From assembly GCA_903877945.1 (NCBI GenBank), contig CAIRFY010000188.1, forward strand, positions 1-6,166: DNA of 6,166 nt, written 5' to 3'. This document shows positions 5,525-6,166 of this stretch, one piece after another. The translations under genes were made by a program, and so were the position numbers. Source of the stretch: an uncultured Oscillochloris sp. (GTDB lineage Bacteria; Chloroflexota; Chloroflexia; Chloroflexales; Chloroflexaceae). Under the pieces are notes generated by a model. It worked only from the letters and a program-made list of their open reading frames with translations, was not told the DNA's origin and searched no databases. Every line of letters begins with the position of its first letter. Position 1 is the first letter of the stretch.

Positions 5525-6100
5525 ATGTTTATTGATGTCCAGACTGCTGACCTGCCCGCTCTGATCGCCGAGGCCACCGTCCTGGGTGCCGATATTGAGG
5601 GTCGCTTCCGTGACCTGAGCGTTGCCCAGCTCAACTGGAAGCCGAACGACAAAGAGTGGAGCATCGGCTACTGTCTTGAACACATTATCATCGTCAATGC
5701 GGGCTACTTTGCGCCAATTGGCAAAATCCTTGATGGCACCAAGACGACCTCCTTCTGGGAACGTCTGCCGCTGCTGCCGGGATTCTTTGGCTCGCTGCTG
5801 ATCCGCACGCTGGAACCCGGCGCCAAGGGCTTTGTGCCCGCGCCGAAGGTCTTCTTACCTAGCTCCAGCGATATTCCTTCCGACATTGTGGCCCGCTTCG
5901 CCGCCCAGCACCGCGACATGCTCGCCTTGATGGATCGCTGCCGACCTCTCGATGTCGCCCGGATTGTGATCTCCTCGCCCGCCGCCGATGTTGTCACCTA
6001 CAGCCTGCTCGACGCCTTCCGAATCATCGTCGTGCATCTCCAGCACCACATCAACCAGACATCGAAGATCCTCGCGGTACCTGAGTTCCCCCGTGACTGA
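5525..6100 (+). CDS. DinB/YfiT-like four-helix protein, putative metal-dependent
   Basis: A 191-residue protein of the DinB superfamily (DinB_2 type), a four-helix bundle that usually binds a divalent metal through three histidines. The family start is recognisable in LNWKPNDKEWSIGYCLEHI (about 36-54), which gives H53. The C-terminal helix has HLQHHINQ, giving H171 and H174 or H175 (an HxxxH pair), so the triad appears intact. Between them lies a less typical stretch with hydrophobic LPLLPGFFGSLLI (about 81-93) and a proline-rich linker (105-118). Related proteins include thiol-dependent transferases (bacillithiol, mycothiol and others) and many of unknown function, so no substrate is proposed. 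It lacks a signal peptide and is likely cytoplasmic. It starts 12 bp after lipB with its own GAGG site, which suggests one operon, though I know of no functional link to lipoate synthesis. Confidence 0.82.
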   Translation: MFIDVQTADLPALIAEATVLGADIEGRFRDLSVAQLNWKPNDKEWSIGYCLEHIIIVNAGYFAPIGKILDGTKTTSFWERLPLLPGFFGSLLIRTLEPGAKGFVPAPKVFLPSSSDIPSDIVARFAAQHRDMLALMDRCRPLDVARIVISSPAADVVTYSLLDAFRIIVVHLQHHINQTSKILAVPEFPRD

Positions 6101-6113
6101 GGGTGATAGCGAA

Positions 6114-6129
6114 GTTGGCAGTTGCCAAC
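6114..6129. repeat. Small hairpin after the DinB-like gene
   Basis: GTTGGC (6114-6119) pairs with GCCAAC (6124-6129) around AGTT, 13 bp past the stop codon. It is followed by six A residues on the + strand, so it is not a standard U-tract terminator for the genes here. Confidence 0.45.
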
Positions 6130-6147
6130 AAAAAAGCGCGGGAAGGC

Positions 6148-6166
6148 GGGAGCGTACTACGCTCCC
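6148..6166. repeat. Inverted repeat at the window edge
   Basis: GGGAGCGTA (6148-6156) and TACGCTCCC (6158-6166) are perfect reverse complements around a single C; physically a 7-bp stem with a 5-nt loop. It ends at the last base of the window, so the arms may extend further. It may be part of the terminator of the lipB transcript or another dispersed palindrome. Confidence 0.6.

Noticed and set aside
6114..6135. Intrinsic terminator after the DinB-like gene
   Set aside because: The stem is followed by A residues, not T, on the coding strand; on the other strand the T-run precedes the stem.

Overview
This is a GC-rich bacterial chromosomal window with five protein-coding genes, all on the + strand, separated by intergenic spacers rich in repeats and palindromes. 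No taxon is provable from the sequence alone. The best guess is a filamentous phototroph-type Chloroflexota (Chloroflexales or a relative). The reasons are the AATGCAA-type heptamer arrays, a secreted glycosidase that ends in an aromatic-L-P-F-V-G-R tail, and two genes with -10-like boxes pressed against the start codon. This assignment is inference.

Layout. 1-284: spacer with two 37-bp direct repeats, each self-complementary, then a 20-bp-arm hairpin just ahead of the first gene. 285-1550: Glu/Leu/Phe/Val-family dehydrogenase, most likely NAD(P)-dependent glutamate dehydrogenase. 1551-1692: spacer filled almost exactly by a 129-bp element with 30-bp perfect inverted arms made of heptamers. 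1693-2379: HAD-family phosphatase. 2380-2581: spacer with a run of hairpins, a GCCGGAY heptamer array and a probable promoter. 2582-4492: secreted clan GH-A glycoside hydrolase with a C-terminal BACON-like domain. 4493-4777: spacer with a 10-bp-arm hairpin, a nested palindrome and a strong -10 box. 4778-5512: LipB octanoyltransferase. 5525-6100: DinB/YfiT-like protein. 6101-6166: two small hairpins, the second running to the window edge.

How the genes relate. Only lipB and the DinB-like gene look like a tight operon (12-bp gap, with a Shine-Dalgarno for the second gene). The dehydrogenase and the HAD gene could be co-transcribed, but a large hairpin lies between them. The glycosidase and lipB each seem to have their own promoter, possibly giving leaderless mRNAs. 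Functionally this is a mix of amino-nitrogen metabolism, a housekeeping phosphatase, extracellular polysaccharide hydrolysis and lipoate biosynthesis. I see no defence system, CRISPR array, RNA gene, transposase or biosynthetic cluster. The unusual content is in the spacers, which look like places where small palindromic repeat elements have accumulated, and in a 60-bp tandem duplication that doubled the signal-peptide cleavage region of the glycosidase.
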